Of a stretch of DNA of 64,000 bases, positions 1-8,547 are shown piece by piece. The notes beneath the pieces were generated by a model. That model was not told where the DNA came from. It ran no database searches and saw only the letters and a program-made list of their open reading frames with translations. The first letter of the stretch is position 1. Each line of letters opens with the position of its first letter. Where the stretch lies: contig NZ_JARGYD010000007.1 in assembly GCF_029168315.1 (NCBI RefSeq), positions 178,036-242,035 on the forward strand. Direction: 5' to 3'. The DNA comes from Psychromarinibacter halotolerans. Its GTDB lineage: Bacteria; Pseudomonadota; Alphaproteobacteria; Rhodobacterales; Rhodobacteraceae. The translations under genes were made by a program, and so were the position numbers.

Positions 1-2358
1 GACCCGCAGCACCCAGTCGATCTGCGGCGGGATCTCGTCGGCCACGTCCGCCAAGATCTCGACGACGCCCGCGATCTGGTCCTTGCCGGCCTCGGACAGT
101 TCCGCATCGCCCACTTCGAACAGCACCTCGGACGAGAACACGAAGCGGTCGCCCTCGACCCGCACGCCGTCGCGGCCCGACAGAAGCTGTGACAGAAGGC
201 CGAAGAACTCTGACCGGAAGCGTTCCAGTTCCTCTTTCTGGCGTTCCAGCTCTAGCCGCAGCGCCTCTTCCGCGTCGGCCCGGCGGCGTTCTTCCTGCGC
301 GGCGCGGGCCAGCGCGGCGTTCAGCTGCGCGCCCAGCGCCTCGATCTGCACGTTCGACTGCGCGTCTTCTTCGGCGGCAAGATTCAGCATCGACTGCAGC
401 GTGGCGATCTGGCGGCGCAGCTCGCCTACCTGTTCGTTCAGCGCCTGTATCCGGCGCTGGTCCGCGGCCGTGGCGACCTCTGCCTCTCCCAGTCGTTCGT
501 TCGCGGTGGCCAGCAGCAGGTCGTTGCGTTCCTGTTCGGTCAGCGCGGCTTCGGCCGCCCGTTCGGCGCGGCGTTGCGCGGCAAGCGCGGCGGCAAGCTG
601 GTTGCGCAGGTCTTCCTCGCTGATTTCGGCCGACCCGCTTAGCGAGGTCAGTTCCGCCTGCGCGGCATCCAGTTCGGCCTCGGCCTCGGACTGCGCGGCC
701 AGCGCGGCCTGCAACCGTTCCGTCAGGTCCTCTTCCGCCGCGCGGGCCGCCGCCAGCAGGGTCAGCGTGTCCTCGGCCTCTTGCCGCTTTTCCTCCAGCG
801 CCAGCGACATCGCGGTCAACTCGGCATCCGACTCTTCCAGCCGTGCCTGCAGCGCCTCGGCCGCAGCCGCGTCGGCCAGCCTGGCGGCTTCTTCTTCCGT
901 CAGCTCGGTCTCGACCTCTGCCAGCTGCGCGCGAAGCTGCTCGGCGGCGGCGGCTTCCGCCAGCCGCTCGGCTTCGGCGTCGGTCAGGTCCGCCTCGGCG
1001 GCTTCAAGGCGCGCGCGCAGTTCGGCGGCAGCAGCCTCTTCGGCCAACCGGGCTTTTTCGGCCTCGTCCAGATCCGCTTCGGCGGTGGCGTACCGGCGCC
1101 GCAACTCTTCCAGCGCAGCCTGCTCTGCCAGCCGAGCCGCCTCGGCATCGCTAAGCTCGGTCGCCATTTCTGCCATCGCGCGCCGCAGCTGTTCAACCTC
1201 GGCCAACCGCGCGATCCGGGCGGCGTCGGTTTCTCCGACCGTCTCTTCCAGCGCCGCCAACCGCGCGCGCAGGGCCTCTGCCGCCGCTTCCTGCGCCAGT
1301 TGCTCGGCCTCGGCTTCGCTTAGTTCGGCGCGGGTGTCTTCCAGCTGGTCTTGCAACAGGGTCGCCGTCTGCTCGGCATCGGCCTCGCGTTGGGCCAGTT
1401 CCGCCTCCAGCCGCACGATGCGCTCGGCCAGCGTCTCGTTCTCGGCCGTGGCGGCGGCTGCCGCATCCTGTTCCGTCAGCAGGCTGTCGCGCAGCGCGGC
1501 CAGTTGGTCCAGCGTATCCTGCTGGCTGTCGGTCGCCTCGGTCAGGCTGGCGGTCAGCGACACGATCTGCTCGCGAAGGCTGGCAGCCTCGTCCTGGACA
1601 GTGGCAAGGGTCGAGCGCTCTTCGTCCAGCGCTGACTGCATCAGCGCCAGCCGGTCGTTCAGGTCCGCGTTCTGCGTTCGCGCGCCTTCAAGCTGTGCCA
1701 ACGACCGGACCAGCGACGCATCGCGGTCGGACACCTTCTGTTCAAGATCGGCGACCAGCGCCTCTAGTGCCTCGCGTCGCGCGGCGGCAAGGCGCGCGGC
1801 CTCGACCTGTTCGTCGATCTCGTCGCGGGCCTGCGCCAGCGCCAGCTGAAGCGCCTCTTGCTCTGAAATCAGCTCGGCATTCTCGCCCTGAAGCTCGGAC
1901 AGGTCGGCGGCCAGCGCCTCTCCCTCGGCGCGGGCTTCGTCGCGTTGCGCCAGCAAGGACGCGACCTGTTCCTCGAACGATGCGATCCGGGCGGCGCGGG
2001 CTTGCAGCTCCTCGGTCTGGCCGGCGATCTCGGCCTGCAGGTCGGCGATCAGCGACGCTTGCGCTTCTCCCTGCGCGCGGGCATCCGCCAGCGTGGCGTT
2101 CAACGACCCAAGCTCGGTTTCCAAGGCTTCGTTTCGCCGTTCCTCGACCCCCAGCGCACGGGCCAGCACGTTGACCTCTGTCGCCAGCGCGTCGAGTTCG
2201 TCTTCCTGACCGTGGATCTGTTCCTGCAACACGAACTGCACCACCATGAAGATGGTCAGCACGAACATCAGAACCAGCAGCAACCCCGTCATCGCGTCGA
2301 CGAAGCCGGGCCAGATATTGCCCGACATGCGGTTGACGGATCTGCGGGTCAGCGGCAT
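1..2358 (-). CDS. MotB/OmpA-like stator partner with giant coiled coil (3' end outside window)
   Basis: The gene starts at 2358 and reads open to base 1, giving at least 786 codons; its end lies outside the window. Residues 1-18 are cytoplasmic. One membrane helix (about 19-42) carries an acidic residue, Asp21, in the context FVDAMTG, where MotB/ExbD/TolR proteins hold the proton-binding Asp. Residues 45 to about 700 are almost uninterrupted Ala/Glu/Leu/Arg heptads. The visible C-terminus (about 735 onward) is the start of an OmpA-type peptidoglycan-binding domain (FEVGDAELSEAG, IDWVLRV). It sits 4 bases downstream of the MotA-like gene, so the two very likely form one complex: a proton-driven stator anchored to the wall. 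The job of the complex is unknown. MSGNIW at codon 11 is a possible alternative start. Confidence 0.85.
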   Translation of the reverse strand, partial: MPLTRRSVNRMSGNIWPGFVDAMTGLLLVLMFVLTIFMVVQFVLQEQIHGQEDELDALATEVNVLARALGVEERRNEALETELGSLNATLADARAQGEAQASLIADLQAEIAGQTEELQARAARIASFEEQVASLLAQRDEARAEGEALAADLSELQGENAELISEQEALQLALAQARDEIDEQVEAARLAAARREALEALVADLEQKVSDRDASLVRSLAQLEGARTQNADLNDRLALMQSALDEERSTLATVQDEAASLREQIVSLTASLTEATDSQQDTLDQLAALRDSLLTEQDAAAAATAENETLAERIVRLEAELAQREADAEQTATLLQDQLEDTRAELSEAEAEQLAQEAAAEALRARLAALEETVGETDAARIARLAEVEQLRRAMAEMATELSDAEAARLAEQAALEELRRRYATAEADLDEAEKARLAEEAAAAELRARLEAAEADLTDAEAERLAEAAAAEQLRAQLAEVETELTEEEAARLADAAAAEALQARLEESDAELTAMSLALEEKRQEAEDTLTLLAAARAAEEDLTERLQAALAAQSEAEAELDAAQAELTSLSGSAEISEEDLRNQLAAALAAQRRAERAAEAALTEQERNDLLLATANERLGEAEVATAADQRRIQALNEQVGELRRQIATLQSMLNLAAEEDAQSNVQIEALGAQLNAALARAAQEERRRADAEEALRLELERQKEELERFRSEFFGLLSQLLSGRDGVRVEGDRFVFSSEVLFEVGDAELSEAGKDQIAGVVEILADVADEIPPQIDWVLRV
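820..1323 (-). repeat. six tandem 84-bp (28-residue) coding repeats
   Basis: Within the coiled coil the protein contains six consecutive 28-residue units, exactly four heptads each. They begin LSEAEAEQLA, VGETDAARIA, LSDAEAARLA, LDEAEKARLA, LTDAEAERLA and LTEEEAARLA. On the DNA they occupy 84 bases each, from 1323 down to 820. The units are diverged at base level, so they are old duplications kept in register rather than a fresh slippage array. The next 28 residues keep the length but hardly the sequence. Confidence 0.85.
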
Positions 2359-2362
2359 CGGC

Positions 2363-3544
2363 CTAGCCCTCTGTCGCTGCGCGTGTCAGCTCTCGGACGG
2401 CCTCTGTCAGCGCGGCAATGTCCGAGCGCAGGTTGATCGTGGATTCCTGCCGTCCGGCGGACATCTCTTCGAGAATGCGCAAAAGCTGCACGTCCATCGA
2501 CCGCAGGCGCATCCGGCTTTCCGCGTCCATGCCGCCCCCGCCGCCTTGCGACGATTGCTGGTCCAGCACCTCGACCAGACGCTGCTGACCATCGACCACG
2601 CGTTCCAGCATCCGCCCGCTTGAATCGTCGCGGTCCAGCTGCGCCGCGACGCGTTCAAGACTGTCCGCCAAAGAGCCAAGCCGCTGATCCACCTGACTGC
2701 GGGCGATGTCGGACTGAGCGATGATCTCGCGCAGGCCTTCCATCTGGTTGTCCATGTGTTCCAGCACCGCGATCACCGCGTCCTGTTCCGTCGTCGCATC
2801 GGAATCGCCGGACGAGATGCCCAGACGCGTGATGGTGGACACCCATTCTTCCAGCTCGCGGTAGAACCGGTTCTGGCCGTGGCCCGCGAACAGTTCCAAA
2901 AGCCCGACCACCAGCGACCCGGCCAGGCCCAGCAGCGACGACGAGAAGGCGACGCCCATGCCGCCCAGCTGCGCCTCGAGCCCGGTCATCAGCCGGTTGA
3001 ACACCTCAAGCCCCGACTCGCCGCCTTGCGGCGCCAGCGAGCGGATCGTGTCGACAACGGCGGGCACGGTGGTTGCAAGGCCGAAGAACGTGCCCAGAAG
3101 GCCGAGAAACACCAAAAGGTTGGTGATATAGCGCGTGATGTCCCGGATCTCGTCGATGCGGGTGGCCACCGAATCGAGGATCGACCGCGACGAGGCCGCG
3201 CTGATCTGCATCCGCGCGTCGCGCCGCCGCAGCAGGGCGGCCAGCGGCGCCAGCAGGCGCGGCGCGTGACCCGACCGGACCTCGGGGTCGCCGCCGGCGA
3301 AACCGACGATCCAGTTGACCGACCGGACAAGCTGGAACACCTGCGCGAAACACGCGACGATGCCGACGAAGAACACCAGCGCGATGAAGCCGTTCAGGTA
3401 GAGGTTGGCGAGGAATACCGATTCAACCCGCGGAAACGCGAGATAGCCCCCGAACGCAACGAGGCCCAGTACGATCACCATCGAGACGATCTGCCGGATC
3501 GGCTGTGAAAAATACGGCGCGGCCTCGCGCTCCGTCTGCACCAT
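2363..3544 (-). CDS. MotA/TolQ/ExbB-like proton channel protein
   Basis: 393 residues. Predicted membrane helices are at about 18-37, 48-73, 138-163 and 194-220. The last pair (GLLGTFFGLATTV and SSSLLGLAGSLVVGLLE) carries the conserved MotA/TolQ/ExbB signature. The C-terminal 165 residues are cytoplasmic and helix-rich, with a glycine stretch near residue 340. In this family a pentamer of such subunits surrounds a dimer of MotB-like subunits and couples ion flow to movement of the partner. The downstream gene encodes the matching MotB/OmpA-like partner, and no flagellar or Tol genes lie nearby. The start is the ATG at 3544; nothing longer is supported. The family call is firm, the cellular role is not. 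Confidence 0.85.
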   Translation of the reverse strand: MVQTEREAAPYFSQPIRQIVSMVIVLGLVAFGGYLAFPRVESVFLANLYLNGFIALVFFVGIVACFAQVFQLVRSVNWIVGFAGGDPEVRSGHAPRLLAPLAALLRRRDARMQISAASSRSILDSVATRIDEIRDITRYITNLLVFLGLLGTFFGLATTVPAVVDTIRSLAPQGGESGLEVFNRLMTGLEAQLGGMGVAFSSSLLGLAGSLVVGLLELFAGHGQNRFYRELEEWVSTITRLGISSGDSDATTEQDAVIAVLEHMDNQMEGLREIIAQSDIARSQVDQRLGSLADSLERVAAQLDRDDSSGRMLERVVDGQQRLVEVLDQQSSQGGGGGMDAESRMRLRSMDVQLLRILEEMSAGRQESTINLRSDIAALTEAVRELTRAATEG

Positions 3545-3634
3545 GAGAAGCGTTTCCCGGGAATGCCTTTTGCGGCAACGATATGGGGGATTAACCCCGG
3601 TGCCAACACCTGTGGCGGGATTAAAGCACTATAA

Positions 3635-4180
3635 TCAGACGGATTCCGCCAGTGTGCGGACCCTGTGCGACAGCCAAAGCAGATCCGGGTCGTCGATCCC
3701 AAGTTCTTGCAGGTGTGATTGGGTGTTAAACAGGTACTCGGTGTTCGGCCCGCGTCCGCCGACGGCGGTCGAAATCACCTCGGCCTGCCGTTCCAGCGCA
3801 AGGCCGCCACAGTACTGAACGTGGTCGGTGTCGACGACATAGACCACCGCCTCGACCTCTTCGCCGTCGGCAAGACGAAGCGGCAGCATCCGTTCGACAT
3901 AGGCGGACGAGACCAGTTCGCGTTCCCGCAGATAGTCCAGCGTCCGCGCTCGGTGCAGCCCCGGCACGCGAAATCCAAGACCGTGGCATTCGGCGTCTTC
4001 GTGCGGGTCCAGCGCAAGGACAAGCCCGGGGTGTTCCGGCGTGCCCCGGTGATGGATCGACCACATGCAGAAGGTCCGGGCATAGCCGGTCAGGGTCGCA
4101 AGTTCGCGCCGGTCATACTCGAAACCGGGGTTCCACATCAGCGAGCCATAGCCGAAGACCCACAAATCCGCGTCTGTCAT
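3635..4180 (-). CDS. ChaC-like gamma-glutamylcyclotransferase
   Basis: 181 residues. The N-terminus LWVFGYGSLMWNPGF is the conserved substrate loop of the ChaC / gamma-glutamylcyclotransferase fold (YGSLxWxP). The catalytic acidic residue is expected in the central block around RERELVSSAYVERMLPL. ChaC enzymes split glutathione or other gamma-glutamyl peptides to 5-oxoproline in the cytoplasm. The ATG at 4180 (MTDADL) is chosen because an upstream start would only add a basic stretch outside the fold. It is transcribed away from the DUF2125 gene, with 65 bases between the two starts. Confidence 0.85.
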   Translation of the reverse strand: MTDADLWVFGYGSLMWNPGFEYDRRELATLTGYARTFCMWSIHHRGTPEHPGLVLALDPHEDAECHGLGFRVPGLHRARTLDYLRERELVSSAYVERMLPLRLADGEEVEAVVYVVDTDHVQYCGGLALERQAEVISTAVGGRGPNTEYLFNTQSHLQELGIDDPDLLWLSHRVRTLAESV

Positions 4181-4245
4181 CACGTTTGCCCTTTTGCCTC
4201 GGGGCCTTATAAACACGGCCGGGCAGGCAGGGCAAAGGGGTCATC

Positions 4246-5031
4246 ATGCGCTCGTTCATGATCGGGATCATCGCGGTGTTCTGCGCCGCCCTGCTGTGGT
4301 CGGGCTGGTGGTGGTACGGCTCGACCGCCGAGGAACGCGCCGTGGCGGCGTGGATCGGCCGGACCGATGGCGTCAGCGCGCGGGTCGTGTCGACAACGGG
4401 CTTTCCCAACCGGTTCGACACCACGGTGACCGAACCGGAGATCCGGGGGGATCGGCTGGACTGGTCGACGGGGTTCGTGCAGATCTTGCGGCTGTCCTAT
4501 CGCCAGGGACGCTATATCCTTGCCTTCGACACGACGCAGCGGATCGACACCGTCGATCAGATCCTGACCTTCGAATCCGATCAGGCCCGTGCCAGCGTGG
4601 CGCGGGACGATGACGGCGCCCGGTCGAGTTTCGTGATCGACGCGCCCGTTCTGACATCGTCGGCAGGCTGGAGCGCGGCGGCGAACGCGCTGCTGTTCGC
4701 GACGCGACCCAGCGGCGACGGGACCGAGTTCGGACTGGACCTGCGCACGCTGGAGTTCGACGGCGTGACCTCGGACGTGCACCTGCAGGGCGTGTTGACC
4801 GAAGGGGCCAGCGGCCAGCCTACGGGCGAGTTGCTGCTGAAGGTCGGTCATTGGCCGTCGTTTCTGGCGTTGCTTCGGGCCGTCAACGCGGTGACGCCGG
4901 ACCAGTTCGACCTGCTGTCGCAGCCGACAGAGGAACGGGTACAGATGACGGTCACCCTGACCGATGGCGCGGTCAACCTAGGCGGCGTCGACATCGGTAC
5001 GCTGCCGGTCCTGCCGCTTCCCCTGCCCTAG
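4246..5031 (+). CDS. DUF2125 domain protein
   Basis: 261 residues. An N-terminal hydrophobic segment (about 4-24, IGIIAVFCAALLWSGWWWYG) acts as an uncleaved anchor or signal. The rest reads as a beta-rich periplasmic domain with the DUF2125 pattern (STTGFPNRFDTTVTEPEI near residue 48, then repeated strands). The family is widespread in alphaproteobacteria and has no assigned biochemical role. It ends 29 bases before the converging extensin-like gene. The start codon follows an AGG-rich sequence (GGCAAAGGGGTC). Confidence 0.8.
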   Translation: MRSFMIGIIAVFCAALLWSGWWWYGSTAEERAVAAWIGRTDGVSARVVSTTGFPNRFDTTVTEPEIRGDRLDWSTGFVQILRLSYRQGRYILAFDTTQRIDTVDQILTFESDQARASVARDDDGARSSFVIDAPVLTSSAGWSAAANALLFATRPSGDGTEFGLDLRTLEFDGVTSDVHLQGVLTEGASGQPTGELLLKVGHWPSFLALLRAVNAVTPDQFDLLSQPTEERVQMTVTLTDGAVNLGGVDIGTLPVLPLPLP

Positions 5032-5060
5032 TCCGGCGATCCTGCCGCGAAGGGTCCGCC

Positions 5061-6386
5061 TTAGCGGCAGTAGGGACCGTAGCCGTGCTTGGCGACATCC
5101 AGATGCAGGTGATCCTGATGCTGCGCGTCGGACTTGGGCCCCAGCACGGTGCCGAAGGTGCCGCACGCGCGGGCGTGGATCGTTTGCAGGATCGGTCCGG
5201 CAACCCGGTCGCGCCAGCCCGCAAGGACCGTGTGTACGGTGCCGTCCTTCAGGATCAGGGCCGAAATGTCGATGGCCTTGCCCTTGCCGTGTTCCGACAC
5301 CGGGGCGCCCGGAACGTGGTTGCGGGTCCGGCAGGTGTAGCTTCCGGCAACGCGAAGCGCGGCCAGCCCGCCGCCGGTCTTGCCCACGGTCGGGATGACG
5401 GTGTTGGTGACCCAGCTGCGCAGTGCGCCAGCGGTTTCACAGCTGACCGTCGCCGGCGTGGTCAGCGCCACGCCGTCCACCGCCGTGATGCGGACCGGGT
5501 TCTGCAGGCCGCAGCCGGACATCTTCGCGGGGATCGGCGGGATCGCCTGACCCCGGATCGCCGGATCGCCGCAGACCGAACCCTCGGTCGGGTACTTGTT
5601 CTTGTTCGGCGCGCGGAAGATCGTCGCCAGCAGACCCTTCGGCCGCCCCGGCGGCACGGTCGGCGCGGGCGTGGCGACGGGACCGGAACTGGCCGTCACG
5701 ACCGCGGCAGGTGCCTCGGGCGAAGGCGCACGCACGATCACGCGCGGGCGCGGAACGGGGACCGGCGACAGGATCAGCCCACGGCTGACCTCGGCGACCT
5801 CGGTCGTGTCGTCGGTCGCGGGATCGGCAGCATCCGCTTCGCCCTCGGGCAGAACCGCGGCGGGGACAAGATCCGCCGGGCGCAGCATCGGAAGGCGGCT
5901 CGACACCTCGACCGTTTCGACAGGGGCTTCGTCGGACGCGGCAACGTCCGCCACTTCCACTTCGGCCTCGGGCGTGTCGATCACGGGCGTCTCGTCCGTT
6001 TCGGCGACGGCCGTGGCAGGTTCGTCCGTTTCAGGCTCCGCCTCGGCGGCGTCTTCGGCAAGTGCTGCGATCTCTTCCTCGGTCAGATCCTCCGACGCGT
6101 CGCCTTCGGCGAAGGGCACGGGCACCTCGACCTCGGCCAGCTCGGGCTCTGTTTCGGGGCCGGGTTCGGGGCTGTTTTCGGGCAGCGGATCTTCGCCCAT
6201 CGTCGCGGCAATCTCGGCATCCGGGTCAAGATCGGCGGGCCGGATCACCGGCGTAACCGCTCCCAAAAGCGCGCCTTCCGGGTCCGGACGGGTCATCGGG
6301 GCGATCGAGATCTCCGGCGCCTCGGCCAGTGCCGGCATCGCGCCAGCGACAAGAATCGCGGGTAAGATCAGGTAACGGAAGTTCAT
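5061..6386 (-). CDS. extensin-like (DUF882/M15-related) exported protein
   Basis: 441 residues. A cleavable signal peptide ends after AMPALA (about residue 21). Residues 25-260 are a low-complexity linker rich in Pro, Glu, Ala and Asp. The C-terminal 180 residues form an extensin-like domain with Cys residues (VCGDPAI, MSGCGLQNP, YTCRTRN, ARACGTF) and the histidine-containing blocks SEHGKGKAIDIS and HQDHLHLD. These blocks resemble the zinc ligands of VanY/MEPM-type peptidases, so a role in peptidoglycan turnover is plausible but unproven. The gene overlaps the end of tyrC by four bases (ATGA), which suggests co-transcription. Confidence 0.8.
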   Translation of the reverse strand: MNFRYLILPAILVAGAMPALAEAPEISIAPMTRPDPEGALLGAVTPVIRPADLDPDAEIAATMGEDPLPENSPEPGPETEPELAEVEVPVPFAEGDASEDLTEEEIAALAEDAAEAEPETDEPATAVAETDETPVIDTPEAEVEVADVAASDEAPVETVEVSSRLPMLRPADLVPAAVLPEGEADAADPATDDTTEVAEVSRGLILSPVPVPRPRVIVRAPSPEAPAAVVTASSGPVATPAPTVPPGRPKGLLATIFRAPNKNKYPTEGSVCGDPAIRGQAIPPIPAKMSGCGLQNPVRITAVDGVALTTPATVSCETAGALRSWVTNTVIPTVGKTGGGLAALRVAGSYTCRTRNHVPGAPVSEHGKGKAIDISALILKDGTVHTVLAGWRDRVAGPILQTIHARACGTFGTVLGPKSDAQHQDHLHLDVAKHGYGPYCR

Positions 6387-7303
6387 TTCCGGCTCGTTCC
6401 TCTTCCGAAGTCGGGGGCTTCGGTATCTTGCCCGGCCTCGATGATCCCGCGTCGGATCGCACGGGTACGGGTAAAGTAATCGAACAGTTGCTCTCCGTCA
6501 CCTGTCCGGATCGCCCGCTGCAGCGCGAACAGTTCTTCGGTGAACCGTCCAAGGATTTCCAGCGTGGCTTCCTTGTTGGTCAGGAACACGTCCCGCCACA
6601 TCGTCGGGTCCGACGCGGCGATCCGGGTGAAATCCCGGAAACCTGCCGCAGAATACTTGATAACCTCTGAATCCGTGACCCGCCGCAAGTCGTCGGCCAC
6701 GCCCACCATCGTGTAGGCGATCAGGTGCGGCGTGTGGCTGGTGACGGCAAGGACAAGGTCATGGTGATCCGCATCCATCTCTTCGACATTGGCCCCCATG
6801 CCTTCCCACAGGGCGCGCAGGTTGGCCACGGCGCCAGCCTCGCAGCCGGCATCGGTAATCAGCAGGCACCAACGGTTCTCGAACAGGGTCGCGAAACCGG
6901 CATGCGGGCCGGAATGCTCGGTCCCCGCCAGCGGGTGACCCGGCACGAAATGCACGGTGTCCGGCAGATGCGGCGACACGGCTTCGACGACGTGTTTCTT
7001 GACGGACCCGACGTCGGTCACCGTCGCGCCCGGCTTCAGGTGCGGCGCGATCTCGGCGGCAATGGCGCCCATCGCACCAACGGGGACGGCCAGCACGACA
7101 AGGTCCGCGTCCTTCGCCGCCTCGGCCGCGGTCTCGGTCACGCGGTCACACAGGCCCAGCCCGACGGCGACGTCGCGCGTGTCCTTCGAGCGGGCGGTGC
7201 CCACCACCTCGCCCGCAAGACCGTGCGCTTTCATAGCAAGACCCATCGACCCCGCGATCAGCCCCAGACCGATCAGCGCGACCCGTTCGTAGACATGGCT
7301 CAT
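6383..7303 (-). CDS. tyrC: prephenate/arogenate dehydrogenase
   Basis: 306 residues. It has an N-terminal Rossmann motif (ALIGLGLIAGSMG, about 9-21) and the prephenate dehydrogenase signature HPLAGTEHSGP near residue 130. The C-terminal half is helical, as in the TyrA family. It oxidises and decarboxylates arogenate or prephenate in tyrosine synthesis. The start MSHVYERV at 7303 overlaps the stop of hisC by four bases. A tyrC-hisC pair is usual in this order because the aminotransferase also serves aromatic amino-acid synthesis. Whether prephenate or arogenate is preferred cannot be read from the sequence. Confidence 0.92.
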   Translation of the reverse strand: MSHVYERVALIGLGLIAGSMGLAMKAHGLAGEVVGTARSKDTRDVAVGLGLCDRVTETAAEAAKDADLVVLAVPVGAMGAIAAEIAPHLKPGATVTDVGSVKKHVVEAVSPHLPDTVHFVPGHPLAGTEHSGPHAGFATLFENRWCLLITDAGCEAGAVANLRALWEGMGANVEEMDADHHDLVLAVTSHTPHLIAYTMVGVADDLRRVTDSEVIKYSAAGFRDFTRIAASDPTMWRDVFLTNKEATLEILGRFTEELFALQRAIRTGDGEQLFDYFTRTRAIRRGIIEAGQDTEAPDFGRGTSRK

Positions 7304-8400
7304 GCGCCGGCTCCTTCTGCGCGCGCCTCCATGAAGCCACCGATGACATGCGCCACCCGGCGGCAGGACGCCTCGTCCCCGACCGTGATGCGCAGGCTTT
7401 CGGGAAAGCCATAGCCACCGACCCGCCTCACGAGGATACCCGCCTCTTTCAGCGCGGCGTCGCAGGCGGCGGCCTCGTCCTCGGAGGCAAAGCGCGCAAG
7501 GATGAAGTTCGCATGCGCCGGATCGGACGGCACGCCTTTGGCGGCCAGTGCATCGGCCAGCCAGGTCCGCAGGCGGGTATTCTCGGCAAGGCACTTCTCG
7601 ACGAAGGCGCGGTCGCGCACCGCCGCCTCTGCCGCGGCCAGCGCGGGCACCGACAGGTTGAACGGTCCGCGAATGCGGTTCATCACGTCGATGATCTCGC
7701 GGTCGGCATAGCCCCAGCCGACCCGCAGCCCGCCCAGCCCATAAGCTTTCGAGAACGTCCGCAGCATGACGATGTTCGGCTTCGCATCCACCAGCGACAC
7801 GCCGCCGTCATAGCCGCGTGCGAACTCGGCATAGGCGCTGTCGATCACCAGGATCGCCGTCGACGGCACGCCGTCCGCAAGCCGCGCCAGTTCCGCGTCG
7901 GTCAGGATGGTCGAGGTCGGGTTGCCCGGGTTGGTGATGAACACCAGCCGCGTTTGCGGGGTGCAGGCGGCCAGCACCGCATCGACATCGACGCGACGGT
8001 CGCGCTCCGAGACCATGACCGGCGAGGCCCCGGCCGCGCGGGCCGAGATCTTGTACATCGAAAACCCGTGTTCGGTGTAGATCACCTCGTCCCCCGGCCC
8101 GGCATAGCACTGGCAAAGGAAGTGGATGATCTCGTCCGACCCGACGCCGCAGATGATCCGGTCCGGATCCAGCCCGTGAACTTCGCCAATCGCCGCGCGC
8201 AGGGCAGCGTGATCCGTCGGGGGATACCGGTGCATCAGATGCGCCGACCGCTTCAACGCCTCCATCGCCTTCGGGCTGGGGCCGAAGGGGTTCTCGTTGG
8301 ACGACAGCTTGATCACGTCGTCGCGGCCCTCGATCGAGGATTGTCCGCCGACGTAAAGCTTGATGTCCATGATGCCGGGTTGGGGCTGAATGCCGGTCAT
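7300..8400 (-). CDS. hisC: histidinol-phosphate / aromatic aminotransferase
   Basis: 366 residues, a fold-type I PLP aminotransferase. The PLP lysine lies in FSKAYGLGGLRVGWG (about residue 218). Other family marks are SSNENPFGPSP near the N-terminus, the GVGSDEIIH loop and ITNPGNPTST. It converts imidazole-acetol phosphate to histidinol phosphate, and in this neighbourhood probably also serves tyrosine or phenylalanine synthesis. A Shine-Dalgarno GGAG lies 8 bases before the ATG. The 147 bases upstream, up to the plsY stop, carry no gene and probably hold the operon promoter. Confidence 0.92.
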   Translation of the reverse strand: MTGIQPQPGIMDIKLYVGGQSSIEGRDDVIKLSSNENPFGPSPKAMEALKRSAHLMHRYPPTDHAALRAAIGEVHGLDPDRIICGVGSDEIIHFLCQCYAGPGDEVIYTEHGFSMYKISARAAGASPVMVSERDRRVDVDAVLAACTPQTRLVFITNPGNPTSTILTDAELARLADGVPSTAILVIDSAYAEFARGYDGGVSLVDAKPNIVMLRTFSKAYGLGGLRVGWGYADREIIDVMNRIRGPFNLSVPALAAAEAAVRDRAFVEKCLAENTRLRTWLADALAAKGVPSDPAHANFILARFASEDEAAACDAALKEAGILVRRVGGYGFPESLRITVGDEASCRRVAHVIGGFMEARAEGAGA

Positions 8401-8547
8401 TTTAACGGTCTCCTTCAGCGGTCGTCATAACGGCCCGGTTGCCGCTGCGCCAGCGACAATGCGGCGCACGGGAATATGTCGTGAAATCAATGGTCGACGC
8501 GCCGCGATACCGCCCGACAGCACACGCCGGACGCGGGGCGCCGCGTC

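Noticed and set aside
820..1323. CRISPR or satellite repeat array
   Set aside because: The repeats are 84 bp, contiguous without spacers, diverged, and in frame within a coding region.
83..1849. Long serine/alanine-rich reading frame on the plus strand opposite the coiled-coil gene
   Set aside because: It is the antisense shadow of heptad-coding Ala/Glu/Leu codons. The minus-strand product has a membrane helix, a proton Asp and an OmpA domain; this one has no domain and extreme composition.
1..3544. Zorya-type defence system
   Set aside because: The MotA/MotB-like pair is suggestive, but the coiled coil is on the wrong subunit and no ZorC, ZorD or ZorE gene follows within the visible region. 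The left side is cut off, so this could be revisited.
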